A DNA stretch of 64,000 bases from positions 9,486,001-9,550,000 of the forward strand of contig NC_135780.1 in assembly GCF_028453695.1 (NCBI RefSeq). Reading direction: 5' to 3'. Source of the stretch: Augochlora pura (lineage: Eukaryota > Arthropoda > Insecta > Hymenoptera > Halictidae). The position numbers were made by a program, and so were the translations under genes. Each line of letters opens with the position of its first letter. Positions within the stretch are counted from its first letter, which is position 1. Shown here piece by piece: positions 34,001 to 47,240 of this stretch. The notes under the pieces are model-generated. The model was given only the letters and a program-made list of their open reading frames with translations. It did no database searches and had not been told where the DNA came from.

Positions 34001-35833
34001 GTACATTGACATTAGTGAACCTGTGTATAGGTCATTCTCGCGAGTATTTGCCAGAAGTATTTTTCGTTTCTTTTTCCAAAAGTTTCTTTACTTTTTTACT
34101 TGCATTTCTTTTTTCATTTCTTTCAATTAATCGAGAATACACTTTACATTATTTTATATTATTTTAGGCGTTTGTTGTCAATTCTTTTGTGGACACCTAC
34201 ATGAAAAAATGTAAAAGGGTGCTTGCTAACTATAAAAGATACTTTTATTTAATAAAATAATTATGTTTTCTGAAATAAAATATTGAGACTTGACAGTACA
34301 TAATTTCCTTATAATTTAATATTTTCACAATGGACAGAAATTGATTTTCTTTAACATTATTGCTATCTTATTTTAATATCAGACTAGGATTTAGTAAACT
34401 AAAAACATTTTATCTTTTTAGATACCGAGGAAGAGCTATATAAGACATTAATTTGAGATTTAACAAACACCCTTTGGACCAATTCGCACAAGATGACAAA
34501 GAAATGCGCGAAGCAGTATTACTGTGAAATGTATACTCCCATTTAGTTAGAGTATTTCTACTAAAATCTTATGGTTGTAATATCTGTGCTTTCCTGCGAG
34601 TATTATTCTTTCGTAATCGTATTAAGGTCTTTACTTGGAGAGTAGTTTGAAGTACAGCATCTTCCTTAATAATGTCAGGGAAAAAGTGGAAGTCTTTCAT
34701 AAGTTAATGCTGTATAAGACATTTGATAAAGCTTCTATCGTGCATGTAGGTACACACTTCTTCTTGAAATTTTGATATATGATTAAATAGTCGATTCCAC
34801 TTTTTCCCTCTTTTATGAGAATCTAAGGGATGATTCCATGTTGTTATCATAATATGCTGCCCCGTGTTGCACTTCAACGCCTATCTAGTGGGAATTGATC
34901 GGAATCAATTCTTGAAGCACAGTACGCAAACATCATCCTATTGTATGCAAATTGCAAAACTGATTCTTATTAGCTAGTATTCTGTGTAATCTGAGGATCT
35001 GATTAAACCAATCAATTGTGACAAAAAAGCACTATGCACAACGTATCATTGCTGAATTGAAAATTAATTTCTACTTTCAATAGAAAAAATATGCAGAAAA
35101 AGTATGGTTGCTCATATGTTATTTTGTGTTCATTATTTAAAGAAATCTATACCTTCCAAAAAAATATGAAACTGTTGTTACACGATTCAAAATGAAATTA
35201 TAAAATGGGCAATCACTACAGACAGTCATAGGACAGACTTAGTGATCAAGAAATCTAAAAAGCTTAAGTTAATCTAATAACAGCATCAGAAAAACAAGCA
35301 GATGAGCTTGCTAATCAAATTAAAGCATTTGAATCGTCTAACTAAACAAGAAAATAGGAACATAGAAATAAAAGGAAATATCAGATTGCATTTGCGTTAA
35401 TGCCGAGAAATATTAAAAGTTTATGAAAAATTCTCTACGACAGCGCATAGTGCCAATGGTATATCACCCGTATTCCAATATGTGATAATATCGTATTACA
35501 CTCACCGTTGACGACAAGATTTCATGTGGACAGCACGCCAACAAAAAACTCTTGCACACCTTTGGATCGGAGTACTTCACTTGAAATTTGTTATTTTCAC
35601 CTGAAAATATAAAATACGCATCAACAACAATGCCACATAACTAAATGTGCAGTTCATGTATTGACGAAGGTGTAGGCCACCATCTTGTATTTTTGTGGTA
35701 GATTTTAGACGATTGTAAATAACAGTATTGCAAGGAACGAGTTTCCTCTCCTTGCAAACGAGTAATACGTACCATTCCTCCCTGTGCCCATTAATTGGTC
35801 AAGCATAGCTCGCATTTGATCGTGAGCCGTCAT
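31033..35833 (-). CDS. Luc7l: Luc7-like U1 snRNP-associated splicing factor
   Basis: Five coding exons on the minus strand, 35833-35773, 35600-35506, 32155-32057, 31966-31206 and 31111-31033, total 1095 nt, 364 residues. LUC7 proteins are U1 snRNP factors that influence 5' splice site choice. The N-terminus MTAHDQMRAMLDQLMGTGRN and the first zinc finger region (VCKSFLLACCPHEIL to RMDLGECPQIHDLALRADYE) match the family. A coiled coil spans ~88-170 (AETQEELSAEVAAKANN). The second, C2H2 finger is in VCEVCSAYLGIHDNDRRLAD to HFGGKLHLG (Cys ~190/193, His ~209/215). The tail from ~246 is an Arg/Asp/Glu repeat followed by SR dipeptides. A 3350-nt intron (32156-35505) separates exons 2 and 3. An in-frame upstream ATG at 35887 would add 18 residues; the 35833 ATG fits the family better. 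LUC7L versus LUC7L2 cannot be decided here. Confidence 0.94.
31230..31430 (-). repeat. Coding low-complexity (Arg-Asp/Arg-Glu)n tract in Luc7-like exon 4
   Basis: The plus strand shows tandem CGATCACGATCG/CGGTCGCGATCACG hexamer-type words. In the minus reading frame they encode long RDRDRE runs. The array is inside a real exon and is a likely site of length variation. It also opens spurious frames on both strands. Confidence 0.75.
32156..35505. other. Large intron 2 of the Luc7-like gene
   Basis: 3.35 kb, mostly AT-rich, with a TATATG-rich tract at about 32440-32545. I see no nested gene. One short frame at 35283-35345 (minus 18 stops before Luc7l exon 2) reads ASEKQADELANQIKAFESSN and vaguely recalls a retroelement RNase H motif, but it is too short to call. 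Confidence 0.5.
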
Positions 35834-37091
35834 TTTCCCGAGAAAGTTCAACAATCTCGATGCACTGTCAAAAATGGGGGAGAGCAATCAGCCACGCCGC
35901 CAGCCTTCGAGTTTCGACTTATCACCCGAATCGTATTTATCGATCAGAGTATCGTCGGAAACTGATCGTGTGCGCACTGCTCGGTTAGGAAAACATGGAA
36001 AACTTCCAAGCTATGGTAACGCTACGACCAATCACTTTGTAGATCTCGTGAACGCATACGAAATTCGAAGATCATTGGCTGATCCTTCTTTCAGGAATTT
36101 TATTAAGTTATACAAAACGTGATTGTTATATTATACATCTATGTTGTGTGCGTTATCCCAATTACCGTAGAAAGTTGCAGAGTTCAACCGTTAGTTTACA
36201 GACCATCTCTGTCTTTATAACAATAAGAAGATTAATTACAATTCTTAAATAATATTAAGAAAATTGTTGTGAAACGTAGCATCTTTTCCTTAACGAAACT
36301 TTTACACATGTTCTGCTCTATAAGCATCGTTTCGTAAAAAAAGTAAATTCACCAGACCTACTGAAAAATGAAGTAAACAAAGATTTTGTTAGTAAAGGAT
36401 TAAGAAATTTTTACAAAATAGAAAATATGTATTGCTAAGTTGGTAACAATTGATAATACAAGCGCATACAATAGTCACTAGGCTTCCCGCGCTAACTGAA
36501 TACTGTACGGTTGGTTGAGAAGTTCAAGGATCTTTCACGTACAATTATAATTCTAATTATTTATGCGGTTGCAGTTTTTTAACTACATAACCCAACAAAA
36601 TTCTACAGCAAGGCAAAACAGGTGAAAATGCGGCTTAACGCACTACATTGTATATCTATATACACAATTGCATAGAATTATTATCTCCACGTATTTTGTG
36701 TCTGTAACACAATGTTCTTACAAAACGAAATGCTTGAACGGCCTTTCTGTGAATGTATAGCTACGTATTATTTGTATATGTATTGCAAATCTAGGGAATT
36801 AAATTAGGTATTTAGGATATATACATATATTTAGTGTTCTAGTGACCTTAGTGCGCGTGTGTAATACGCGCCGGGGGTGGTTAGTCGATGGAACGGTGTG
36901 CGAACGTGAAAAATTCCGATTTCGGCTGTTTTCTTTGATATCCGTTGTGTGAACTATATCGAAACGGACAATAACCGTATTCTTTTTTTTTTATCAAACA
37001 ATTTCTTGCGAAACAACTATTGCGATAGGAGGGAAGCACAAGAGTACCCATCATACGACTGCAGCGTACGATACGCACGCGGTGTCTAAAA
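35834..37091. promoter_or_regulatory. Divergent promoter region between Luc7-like and Art4
   Basis: About 1.26 kb separates the two head-to-head ATGs and must carry both promoters and 5' UTRs. An 82-codon plus-strand frame at 35874-36122 begins 41 bp from the Luc7-like ATG; it could be an antisense or upstream frame, but nothing in it is recognisable. Confidence 0.45.
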
Positions 37092-39932
37092 ATGGCGAAG
37101 CTGTTTCGCACGGTGACAGTATCGACTTTGTCAAACAATGGACAGTCAACACCGTCATATAACAAGCCGGTTACTCTCAGTATCAACTATGATCCGCAAG
37201 GACTCAGTATGGAGTTTCTCGCAGGTACCAATTTATCTATAAATCATTTTTTATGAATCGCGTCAGCGTCGTCCCCGAATAATCAACATAACCACACTCC
37301 AATGATCGTTTTAAGCTTTCTTCCTCCGATAAACTTTAAATGTTGTATGAGTCTGTGCCTCTTATAATTCCGATCAAAAGGTTGGAAACGACGTTTTCCA
37401 AATTTTTAAATTGTGTTTTTTTTGGTATACGTGTAACGTATGGTTTTGCACTATCATCAGTCGTTAATAAAAAAAAGTACGATTTACTTGAGATTTCATT
37501 TTTTGTTGTTATTAGTCGTTCGAAATACTACATGCACGATCTTTTTTCAAAGGGCACAGTCTTAGAATCTTTTTGTCCGTTTTTAGAGTCACATTAGGTC
37601 ACAATAACAATTAATGAAATATCTTCTTTGTTATAATAGCTGATCAAAATGGGAGAGATAAAATAACATTGTTGGAGTTTCCAGTGACTCCTAGCACTGA
37701 ATGTTCTAGAGTATCATCGAGAAGTTATGTATTCACATTAGAAACAGATAGTATACTTATAACTCTTGCCAATGAAACAGGTGAGTTAATTCGATTAATT
37801 ACACTTATTGCAGGCTATTAACTCCATCATTACTTTCACAGATTTTCGAAACTTTCATTCACAAATATTAAAACTTAAAAATGGCAAAGGTGTGTCTGCA
37901 TTTAATGAAAGAACAGAAGAGTCCTCGGCGATGCAGTACTTTCAGTTTTATGGTTACCTTTCACAACAACAAAACATGATGCAGGATTACATTAGAACCA
38001 GTACATACCAACGTGCAATCCTTGGAAATTTGTCAGACTTTAAAGATAAAGTAGTGCTAGATGTAGGAGCAGGTTCTGGAATATTGTCGTTCTTTGCGGT
38101 TCAAGCTGGTGCGAAAAAAGTATACGCCGTAGAAGCGAGTAATATGGCAAATCACGCAGAATTACTGGTCGCTGCAAACAATTTATCAGATAAAATTATC
38201 GTCATAGCTGGTAAAATAGAGGAAATCGAATTACCCGAACTAGTAGACTGTATAGTCAGTGAGCCTATGGGTTACATGTTATACAATGAAAGAATGCTTG
38301 AAACTTATCTTCATGCAAAAAAATGGTTACAACCAGGTAAATATTTACATATTACGCTTACATTTAATTTTCTTTTCTGTTCCTACCTATATATTAATTA
38401 AATTACATTCATACAGGTGGGAGAATGTTTCCTTTGCGCGGCGATCTTCACATCGCACCGTTTTCCGACGAGAATCTTTACATGGAGCAATTCAATAAGG
38501 CTAATTTTTGGTATCAGACGTGTTTCCATGGTGTAGATCTATCCGCAATGAGGAATAACGCGATTAAAGAATACTTTAGACAACCAATCGTTGATACCTT
38601 TGATATAAGAATTTGTATGGCCAAGTCTATCAGACATATAGTAGACTTCCAAACCGCTAATGAGACTGACTTACATAGAATAGGTGAAGATTCGTATATT
38701 TCTGTTATATGTCTGAGCTTTTGTAAGATTTTAACGAGTTACGAATGTTGATCCATGTTTCGTTTCGTTATACGCAGAAATCGATGTTGATTTTCATATA
38801 TTGGAAAGTGGCACGTGTCATGGTCTTGCATTCTGGTTCGACGTAGCATTTATTGGATCGACGCAACAAGTTTGGTTAAGTACGGCTCCCACAGAACCCC
38901 TTACGCACTGGTACCAAGTGCGTTGCCTTCTAGAGAATCCGTTATTCTGTAAAAGTGGTCAACTACTGTCCGGGAAGGTCATTCTTATAGCGAATAAAAG
39001 GTGAAATTCATTAATAATAAATGGCAGCTTCTAAATACAATGACTCACAAAAATGTATGAATTGCAGACAATCCTATGATGTGACAATAGACTTGAAGCT
39101 AGAAGGTACAAACATGGAAAGCAGTAGTAATACATTGGATTTGAAGAATCCATACTTTAGATATACAGGTGCAGCTGCACAGCCCCCTCCAGGTTTAAAT
39201 AATACATCGCCTAGCGAATCTTATTGGACAACTTTGGATGCGCAAGGCGCTAGACAAGCTGTCAATATGGTTAACGGAATGTCTGTTAACGGTCTGGGTG
39301 AAGTTTCCATGGACGCAACTGCGGTTAATCCTGGCAATTTACTTGCAATTGGTAAAACCGTAAATCCGACACAGATTTTCTGAAAATGGATAATCTTATT
39401 ACTCATTTGACGGTTTTTGTCCAGGAGGTCAACCAAATATTCATCCCGGTTCGATTTCGAGCACTGGACGGGGGCGGGTGAGTGGTACAGCGACGAGTAC
39501 ACAAGCAGCACAATTGATAGGCGGCGGAATCACTCCAAACATGTTCACATCCCCCGCTACGGTAAGTCCTTAATGAACACGACTTCAATTACCAGCGAGC
39601 TAATTACCCCAAAGTATTTTACTGGTTTAAAGAGCATTGATTCACGCGACCGGTGGAATTGTATAGCCGCGGTGGTACCTATGCCATGTACGTTTCCCTT
39701 TAAACATAATAGCTCGCTAAACATTCAAAACACTCCCATTATACGTTAATGTGCGAAAGGATACTAAAGTGTACGCCTGCCTGCGTGGTCTTTCGCGCTA
39801 CAGCTTGGTGTTACTTTCCAGCAATCGCTGGTCCTTGGGAATACCTCGCATTATCCAGTGAATCCCAGCTTGATGATCGGCGATTACGTGACACCTGGTA
39901 ACGGCATATCCTCCCAAACTTATCGGCAATGA
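37092..39932 (+). CDS. Art4: Protein arginine N-methyltransferase 4 (CARM1)
   Basis: Eight coding exons, 37092-37224, 37640-37780, 37842-38336, 38417-38683, 38778-39000, 39068-39351, 39425-39561 and 39822-39932, total 1791 nt, 596 residues (human CARM1 is 608). It is a type I PRMT that asymmetrically dimethylates histone H3 and splicing or coactivator proteins in the nucleus using S-adenosylmethionine. Residues ~1-125 correspond to the PH-like N-terminal domain. The catalytic core has YGYLSQQQNMMQDYIRTSTY, motif I VLDVGAGSGILSFFA (~163-177), the double-E loop SEPMGYMLYNERMLE (~231-245) and the THW loop PTEPLTHWYQV (~386-393). NKRQSYDVTIDLKLEG ends the core. The C-terminal tail (LKNPYFRYTG onward) is Gly/Ser/Thr-rich like the CARM1 transactivation region. 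Intron 5 is only 67 nt. All introns are GT-AG. Confidence 0.95.
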
Positions 39933-40177
39933 TCAATGGCGAAATCATTTTACGGTGACTATTCCCAGACGGCGAAACAATCTAGCAATCGACACAACGG
40001 TAGCAATAGCGACCACATCTGCAACAGCAAACAGTGTTGCAAGATGGTGTATAATTCTCCAGCAAGCAAACTACGACTCCCGTTCGTTGTTCAAAGATTA
40101 CGTGCGGTCAATATGATCAGTCTCAGCGCAAATGTTGCCCACACAAACAACACTGCGTACTTTAACAAAATCATCGT

Positions 40178-40412
40178 GGGTTCAAAACTCGGACTCGAAT
40201 TTGGATTTGGAGTTGGATTTGGACATGGATTTGGATTTGGATTTGGATTTGGATTTGGATTTGAATTTGGACTTGGACTTGGACTCGGACTTGGACTCGG
40301 ACTCGGACTTATACTCGGACTTGGATTTATACTCGGACTCGGACTTATACTTGGACTCGGACTTGAATTCGGACACGGACTTGAACTTGGACTCGGAGTT
40401 GGAGTTGGATGG
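40178..40412. repeat. Hexanucleotide array, TTGGA(T/C)-type units, downstream of Art4
   Basis: About 38 hexamer units run in tandem: the 5' third is mostly GGATTT, the rest mostly GGACTT/GGACTC with variants. It begins about 245 bp after the Art4 stop, so it may lie in the 3' UTR. Because the period is a multiple of three, all frames stay open and encode dipeptide repeats (LD, GF/GL, SP/NP, SK/SE). I treat these as artefacts. Confidence 0.85.
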
Positions 40413-43400
40413 TACGCCAGGAAAAACAAGTTGCAATGGGAGGCACATTGGGGGAAACTGCGAACCGTCCTCTCGTAGTCATCATGTCATTTTTCACATA
40501 GTCGCCCTCTATTTAATTGCCCGCTCGAAGATTTGATCTTCCAGATCCAGCGAAGTGTATGCTTGCCAAACGTATTCGAAAACAAATGATATTTTTTAAC
40601 GACAATACAGCCATCGTACATACTATGTATCACTCCGCGCAACATCAATAACTTCGTAAACGTAAATGCTTGATGACGAGGACACGGATCAGGTACAGGA
40701 CAGTCACTTCACATTCAATCATTTATTTTCCGTTTCTGTGTCACACGATCAAGGTGCTCCTCTTATTGCTGCTATTACAAACGGTTGTCAGAACAGTAAT
40801 GCTTTCCCAGAATTCTTCTACATATCCTATACATATAGTAGTTTGAATGTCAACGTTCTTAATTATTGAGGGTGCGTGCCATGACTTTCAATTTTCCATT
40901 CTCGTTCTCTTTATACAAGATAGTTTTTACGACGTGTGACAAAAGGTTTAACAGATCAGTTATCGTGGCTGTTCCATACCTTGCCTGTGATCAAAATAAA
41001 TCAAGAGTAAATTACGTTACGGTCGTTTGTCCTTCTTCTTTGCTTTTTATTCAATACGCTTGTATACTATCTCGAAATCGGCTTGGTTGGTTTTCAACCT
41101 CGAGCGACATTTTTACACGACGATTTTTAGAATAATGTACGATGTTCCCGATCATGTACAAGGTGTACCGTGTAAAACAACCGACTGCCCTGTTTTCTCC
41201 GAAATTTATTTATTCGAAAACGAGTTCGTTTCAAACGGCAAAGCGGAGAACTCCGTCATTCACCATTCCATTTAAAAGATCGGATAGTGTTCTCGATTGT
41301 CCGACATCATTATGATTTAATTACGTTCACTTCGAACATAATTTCGGAGAAGACATTCGGCAATGATTCGCGCGACACATCTTGTACAATTCGAAAAGTG
41401 CAAAAAGCAATAGTTCGTTAATGTTACGATAATGGAGCACTCTGTGGCATTGCCTGTTATATTTATTCATTCGATTTCCATTATGGATTCAATTCAACGT
41501 AGACTTCGTATACTATACATTATGCGTACTCTATACAGTATATAGTATAGAATTTCTACGGGAATAATACAGCAAAAGTAATAATAAATTCTACGAGAAT
41601 TCTGTGTACACCTAGTATAATGGCGATCTTAATTTCATTGAATTTCTCTGTACTGCTAATTTTGCGTTCTTTTTTAAGTAAGTGATATTTTTGTTCGTTA
41701 TTTATGGTTTAGAAAGTAAAACGATTGTACATAATCGATGATTACGCGAGTCGACTTTTTGATCGTATAATTTAGGGTGAAAAATGAAGAGAAAGAGAAG
41801 AAAATGGGTACGACGCGTCTCAATAAACTTACGGTAAATTAAGTTGCAATTCGCATGGGATCGTATCTAGCTGATTTGTATCATTGCATTGTACAGATGT
41901 CAGCGTTACACGTATAAACTCCCGATCTATCGAGTTTATAACATTTTCTATTGCGCGTCGACTTTCGGTCAGTAGAATTAATTCCTCTATTTCTAATGTA
42001 CTTGGACCATTCTGTCCGAATTCCATCACCTATACATACATGTTTTTCGTTTTAATAGCCTGTTTAATTGCGTAACGAGCCGCATTCACCCAGACACGAA
42101 ACGAATTATGGTCTCCGATTATTTTCACTCCCTTTCGTAAACGGTTGTGCGACAGAATCAATAGTTTAATCATAATCGTACAATCAATTGTTTTTGCCAT
42201 CCGAATGTGAAACGATTCGTCGCGCAATTAAACAGCACCGCAATTTTATACTTATAATGCATATATGTATACATGTATATTTCATACATGCATACATATT
42301 ATTTGACTCTACGAATCAACTGTGAACGTACTCTCGAAATTAGTTTTATACAGGTAATCTATTGATAATAAGGTACAGAAGGTGCACGCGTAGCGAAAGC
42401 ACGCGAGCTTTTTACCGTAATAGACTGAAACTGTAAAGTTGCACAACGATGCGTCGGATAATTAAAAAAAGAAACACGGAACGGCAGCCGATAAATAAAT
42501 ATTCACGAGTCGTATCTCAGAACCGAAGTTGGGGATTTTTTTGTTTCTTTTTTTTTCTTTCTTTCTCTTTCGTAGCCGAAATAAAATGCCTGGAAACAAA
42601 TAGCCCTCTTGTCTGCATGATATTCCTAACGAGAAACCCCCTTATTATCAGTGGGTTACCTGTTGTCTATTATATTATATTATATAAAAACTGTACATAC
42701 GAAACAACGCTTAATCCGAACAAGATCGTTGATCGTTGTACTCGATCTCGGATCTCGGTGTAATGCTTAAGTCTCGTTAGTTCCTAAGGAGTGATCTTCG
42801 TTTATTGTCTGCACAAGCTTGCTTTCTATACAAGTCGACCGCCTACGGTTGGTTTCTCGTACCTTGGAAATAATTTTTTCGTTGAGCTAAAAACAAGTCG
42901 GGCAGACGTAGATATTATCTTGTTTAACGATAACTCGTAGTATTATGTTTAACATTTACGTCTAATAATCAAGAATGTATTATACTTTTTACTCGGACGA
43001 TAATCATATCTTCATCCATTTATTGTTCTCCGTAATGGAATGGGTTCTTACGTCCCCATTGTGTTCATTTATTACTTTTTTTAGTTATTTATGTCGTAGC
43101 AATTTGAGTGAAACGGATAGTGAAGGAAAACGAAAATAATTGTAAATAATTCGCAAACGGTTCTCTACGGTGTTTACTTAAGGTACACGACTATAATTTC
43201 GCCAAGGCGACGCATAGGATTTCGTATACTGTGTGTAACCGCGCGTTTCAAATCGTTTTGACTGCAGGCATTCCACAAGTGCTGATAAAAGGACTGCGGA
43301 TTCTGCGCGAATACAATGTCTAAAATCAGTATGTAAAACCGTTGATGAACATTCTATTGTAATTTAACGATAAACCGTGAGAATAAGGTCGTCACATAAG

Positions 43401-46400
43401 GATCTGCAGTCCATCAACAACAACTGTATCGATTCGTTGTTTGTATCTAAAACATGTGCTTCTTCCAGTGTCTCGTCCTTTCTCTCTGTTCAAGAGTACA
43501 TGAGAACATTCAAAGCAATATGTAGAATTGAACGCCTACAAAAGTATTAGTTGTATACCGTGCATACATGCTTTTCAGTTTTCCAATAGGAGAGACAAAA
43601 GATTGAGTAAACCTAAGCGTACATTTTTGATATATTTCCTTTTTATTTCTTTTTTTCTAGATATTGCTTTCAGTGACAAGATGCGCTCGCACGCGCGCGC
43701 TTTCGTAACCGCGTTCCTATCGTCTCGTGACGAAAGGAGGATTAATTAACGACTGAAAGATACAAAATGTCTCAGGTAGCCATGTGAGTTTGGAGAATGA
43801 TGTTTACATTTACGCTTGTCCCACCATTCTCTTTTATTTCTTACGGCCATTCGTCGAAAACTAAGAACGCGTAACACTAAGTTCCCCTTCCACCTTTAAA
43901 ACACCCCGTCCATCACCCGACAGCTACACTACGCCCACACTCATCCCCACCGATTTTCGAATTAAAACACGTAGTGTTCGTAGCGTTGAATGCAATGAGA
44001 TACGGCATTGCTTTTCTAAAAAAAAAAACGACAATTCTCTTTACGGTCGAATAAAAATATATATTACTTGCATTCGTTCCAATAACGATTATCAGGTGCT
44101 TCAGTACCGTACAACATGTTGTGATTTTCCAACGTTCAACAACCATACACGCACGATCGTGAACCATTTTATCGGGACGATGGAATCTCCATCAAAATTC
44201 TTCCTGAAATTGGATATTGATGCAATTAAAAGCATACGCAGAGTAAATTTATCTGTAAACACGAAGAACAATAGAAATGTTTTCGTTTTGAATGAATTAA
44301 TAAATCAAAATGAACGACTCGTTGTTGCACTACACCGCGTAACAACTTTGTATTGTACTTATACAACTATTATACATAATAATAATAGTTTATCCACGAT
44401 CCTATACATCTATATGCACACTAGAGGTTTACTTGGAAGGACAAAGATTTTATGATAGACAGAACGTATGTATATTGAGTGGTTCGACTTAACAGGTTCG
44501 GTTATTCTGTTCGAGCTGCAACATTGAACATTTTTTTACTTTTCTATGTACAGTCAGAATTTGTTGCTATAATTTTTTAAGAATAAGTGAACTTGTACAT
44601 ATGCCAAAAAAAAAACATTGCATCTCTTTCTTTATTTGTCTAAGATCGGTCAACAAATCGAGGGAAAGCGGAAGAACGCGAGTGAATAAGCGCTACGATC
44701 TCAACGAGAAGAATTGCTCAGCTTTGTACGATGCATATACGGTGTACGAATACAAAAGGGTCGTGTATTGTGCGCATATCACATCCTGATATACTACGTA
44801 TCGTATATCGTATACACGGTCTGCCTACACACCTTCGTGTACAATGTCTATACATATACGAAAAAGATCATGTTTTCCACGAGTAACAGCAACAAGATTA
44901 TCGTTTCTTGTTCGCCGTTTGGTGCATCACCCTCCAATCAAACTTTATTTCGTTCCCATTTACAATTAGTAAATACGACTATGCTGTAATTATTCTCAGG
45001 TCCAAATGCCATAAAGTTCGATATACGATGTGGATCGAATTTCCTGTGTGCCAGGAAGGAACCAGGTAGTACAGTACATCGATGTGCGTTCTACCGATAC
45101 ATTATAGCATTTCGAAACTCTATCTAACAATGCGACGAGGAGGAATTGTACACGCAACAAACTGTGCAACTCAAAATCTTTTAGCGTGTAAAGTAAAAAA
45201 AAAAGAAAAAAGAACTGTTAGCAGCCAAAAAGAAGCGAAACTTCGAAGTACTATGGTTTCAGTCTCGAAATCCTTCGAAAAATGTTTATCGTTGTTCAAT
45301 TTCGTACCGATCGCTCCAGGTTTCCCGTGTTACTCTACATGCTGAATTTTACTTGAGATCTTCCGATTCAGTTGATACTATTCGTAATAAACGATACCCT
45401 AATTAGTACCTTTTATTTCTCACATTATATGTCCCATAAAAGGTGAATATATCGGATGTAAGGCGCATTAAAAACTTTGTTCGTGTAATTAATATATGTT
45501 TTCCATGAGGTTCTGTTGTACGAAACAAGAGCCTAGCTTAGCACAATCTAGTTGCAACAGATTTGCCTAGTGATTACAATCTACTTATTTGTAAAGTATC
45601 GCAATTTTGTATTCTGTCGACGTTTTTACATATAACAACAAAAAAGATCAAGATTTACTCAGACTGCTTCACCTCGAATCTGAGAATAAGTTACAATAAA
45701 CTTATTTATCTCGACATTATAGTGAATAATTTTTTTTTATTTTACGAACAATTTATGAAGAACTTTAATTCCCCTTTATTTCGAACGTACGATGTTAGAA
45801 CGTAACTAAATGGTGGTGTTTGCCGCATAATTGTTGAGTTTGTTTTTGAACGAGTATCGATAAGTGACTTCGATAGCCGAAACGACTCTGTACAGTGCTA
45901 ATTAATGTGGCGGCAAACGTTCGAACTGGTAGACACATTTACCAACAGTTAAGCGGATATCGTAGTGAGACTAGTGACGTCATCACTAGATTTTTTTCGA
46001 TAAGCTAGTTACCATCGCTGGTGTAATTTACCTTCGTCGGTATCATTTGGCTAATAGTTTCAGCGTTTTGCCACCCCTAATTGGCGCTGTACAGACCTTG
46101 GGAAAGGATTTGTTTTTCCGTCACGAGTGGCACCACTATCACCGAAATTGTGGCGCCATCTCACGTGCGCAGAAAAACTCCCTACGCATCTCTCTAGTCT
46201 TAGTATAGTTAGTTTTAAGCGCGCTAGCTGGTAGGAGATAGTTTTAAGAACACGCGTACTGCTTTGTTTTCCGCTCGAGTAGAAGTCATTACTGTACCTC
46301 GTGGTCGCAAGAGCTACACACACGTGGCGATCCAGCACGCATAATTGCAACAATAACGTTGACAAGGAAATAAAGAAACAAGCACGGGTCGAGTGAACCA

Positions 46401-47240
46401 AAAAGCATTTAAATTAGGCTCACCCATCACGATCTTACGGATCGCTACAACCCCGCACAGTGGCGTAATACTTATTATATTTGTACCTTGTACCGTTAGC
46501 TTTACATCTGCGTAAGTATAGGCGACGCCTACGTCGCTGTGCGGGATTCTGGACGCATGCGTTACTGTCATTTCTCGCGTTCTTATTTTCCTGCATTAAA
46601 TATTTAAATTATCCTTGTCGCAATAATATTCAAACATTTTTATTTTAATTTATAGATGTTGCATACGTACTGATCATTAATTCAACGTAGTTTATATTTA
46701 AATATTACAATATGGAAGAAATATTCGATACTTGTACGAAATATTGAAGTGGTTCAATTGCAATTCGAAATACATTTTACTGTAGAATCTCAATGCTACG
46801 AATAAATGTTTCTTTAGTGATTGGCCACACGACATTGTTTTCGTTTCCATGAATTTGTTCGTCGCTCGATTCGTTAGATCGCATCGTCCCACTACATATG
46901 CGCAAACAAACTACAAGGATACTTAACATGTTTCAATAAACAATTAACCTTTGCCCCGTATTTAATCATTCACCCGAAAGTAAAACGGTAGTACATGCTC
47001 CAAACGTGAGTCGGAACCTTAGAGAATTAGCTGCGTAACAACGAAAATTTTGTCGCGGCGAGCTTCCCGTTCGTTGGCATTCGGATAACCTCAGTAAACA
47101 CGATTCTCTCTAACATATTGTAAGACTTTTGTCACATACCCAATAGTTATTATATATTCGCGTGGTACGTGTGCACCGTTGCGTTCCGCATCCCGGGTTT
47201 TCGTCTCATTTGTTTGTGATTCTCATATAAACAAACGAGA
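40413..47240. other. Noncoding 6.8 kb between Art4 and Pex1
   Basis: Mixed, mostly AT-rich DNA with many short frames and no recognisable gene, RNA gene or complete transposon. The proximal part could be an extended Art4 3' UTR. GGCGCCAC-type words at about 46.1-46.2 kb and 48.3 kb recall other repeats in the window, but the copies could not be bounded. Confidence 0.45.

Noticed and set aside
35283..35345. Twenty-codon frame ASEKQADELANQ… resembling a retroelement RNase H tail
   Set aside because: Too short, with stops on both sides and no flanking retroelement sequence recognised.
40091..40536. Plus and minus frames of 88-180 codons over the hexamer array
   Set aside because: They are dipeptide repeats produced by a period-six DNA array that is open in every frame.
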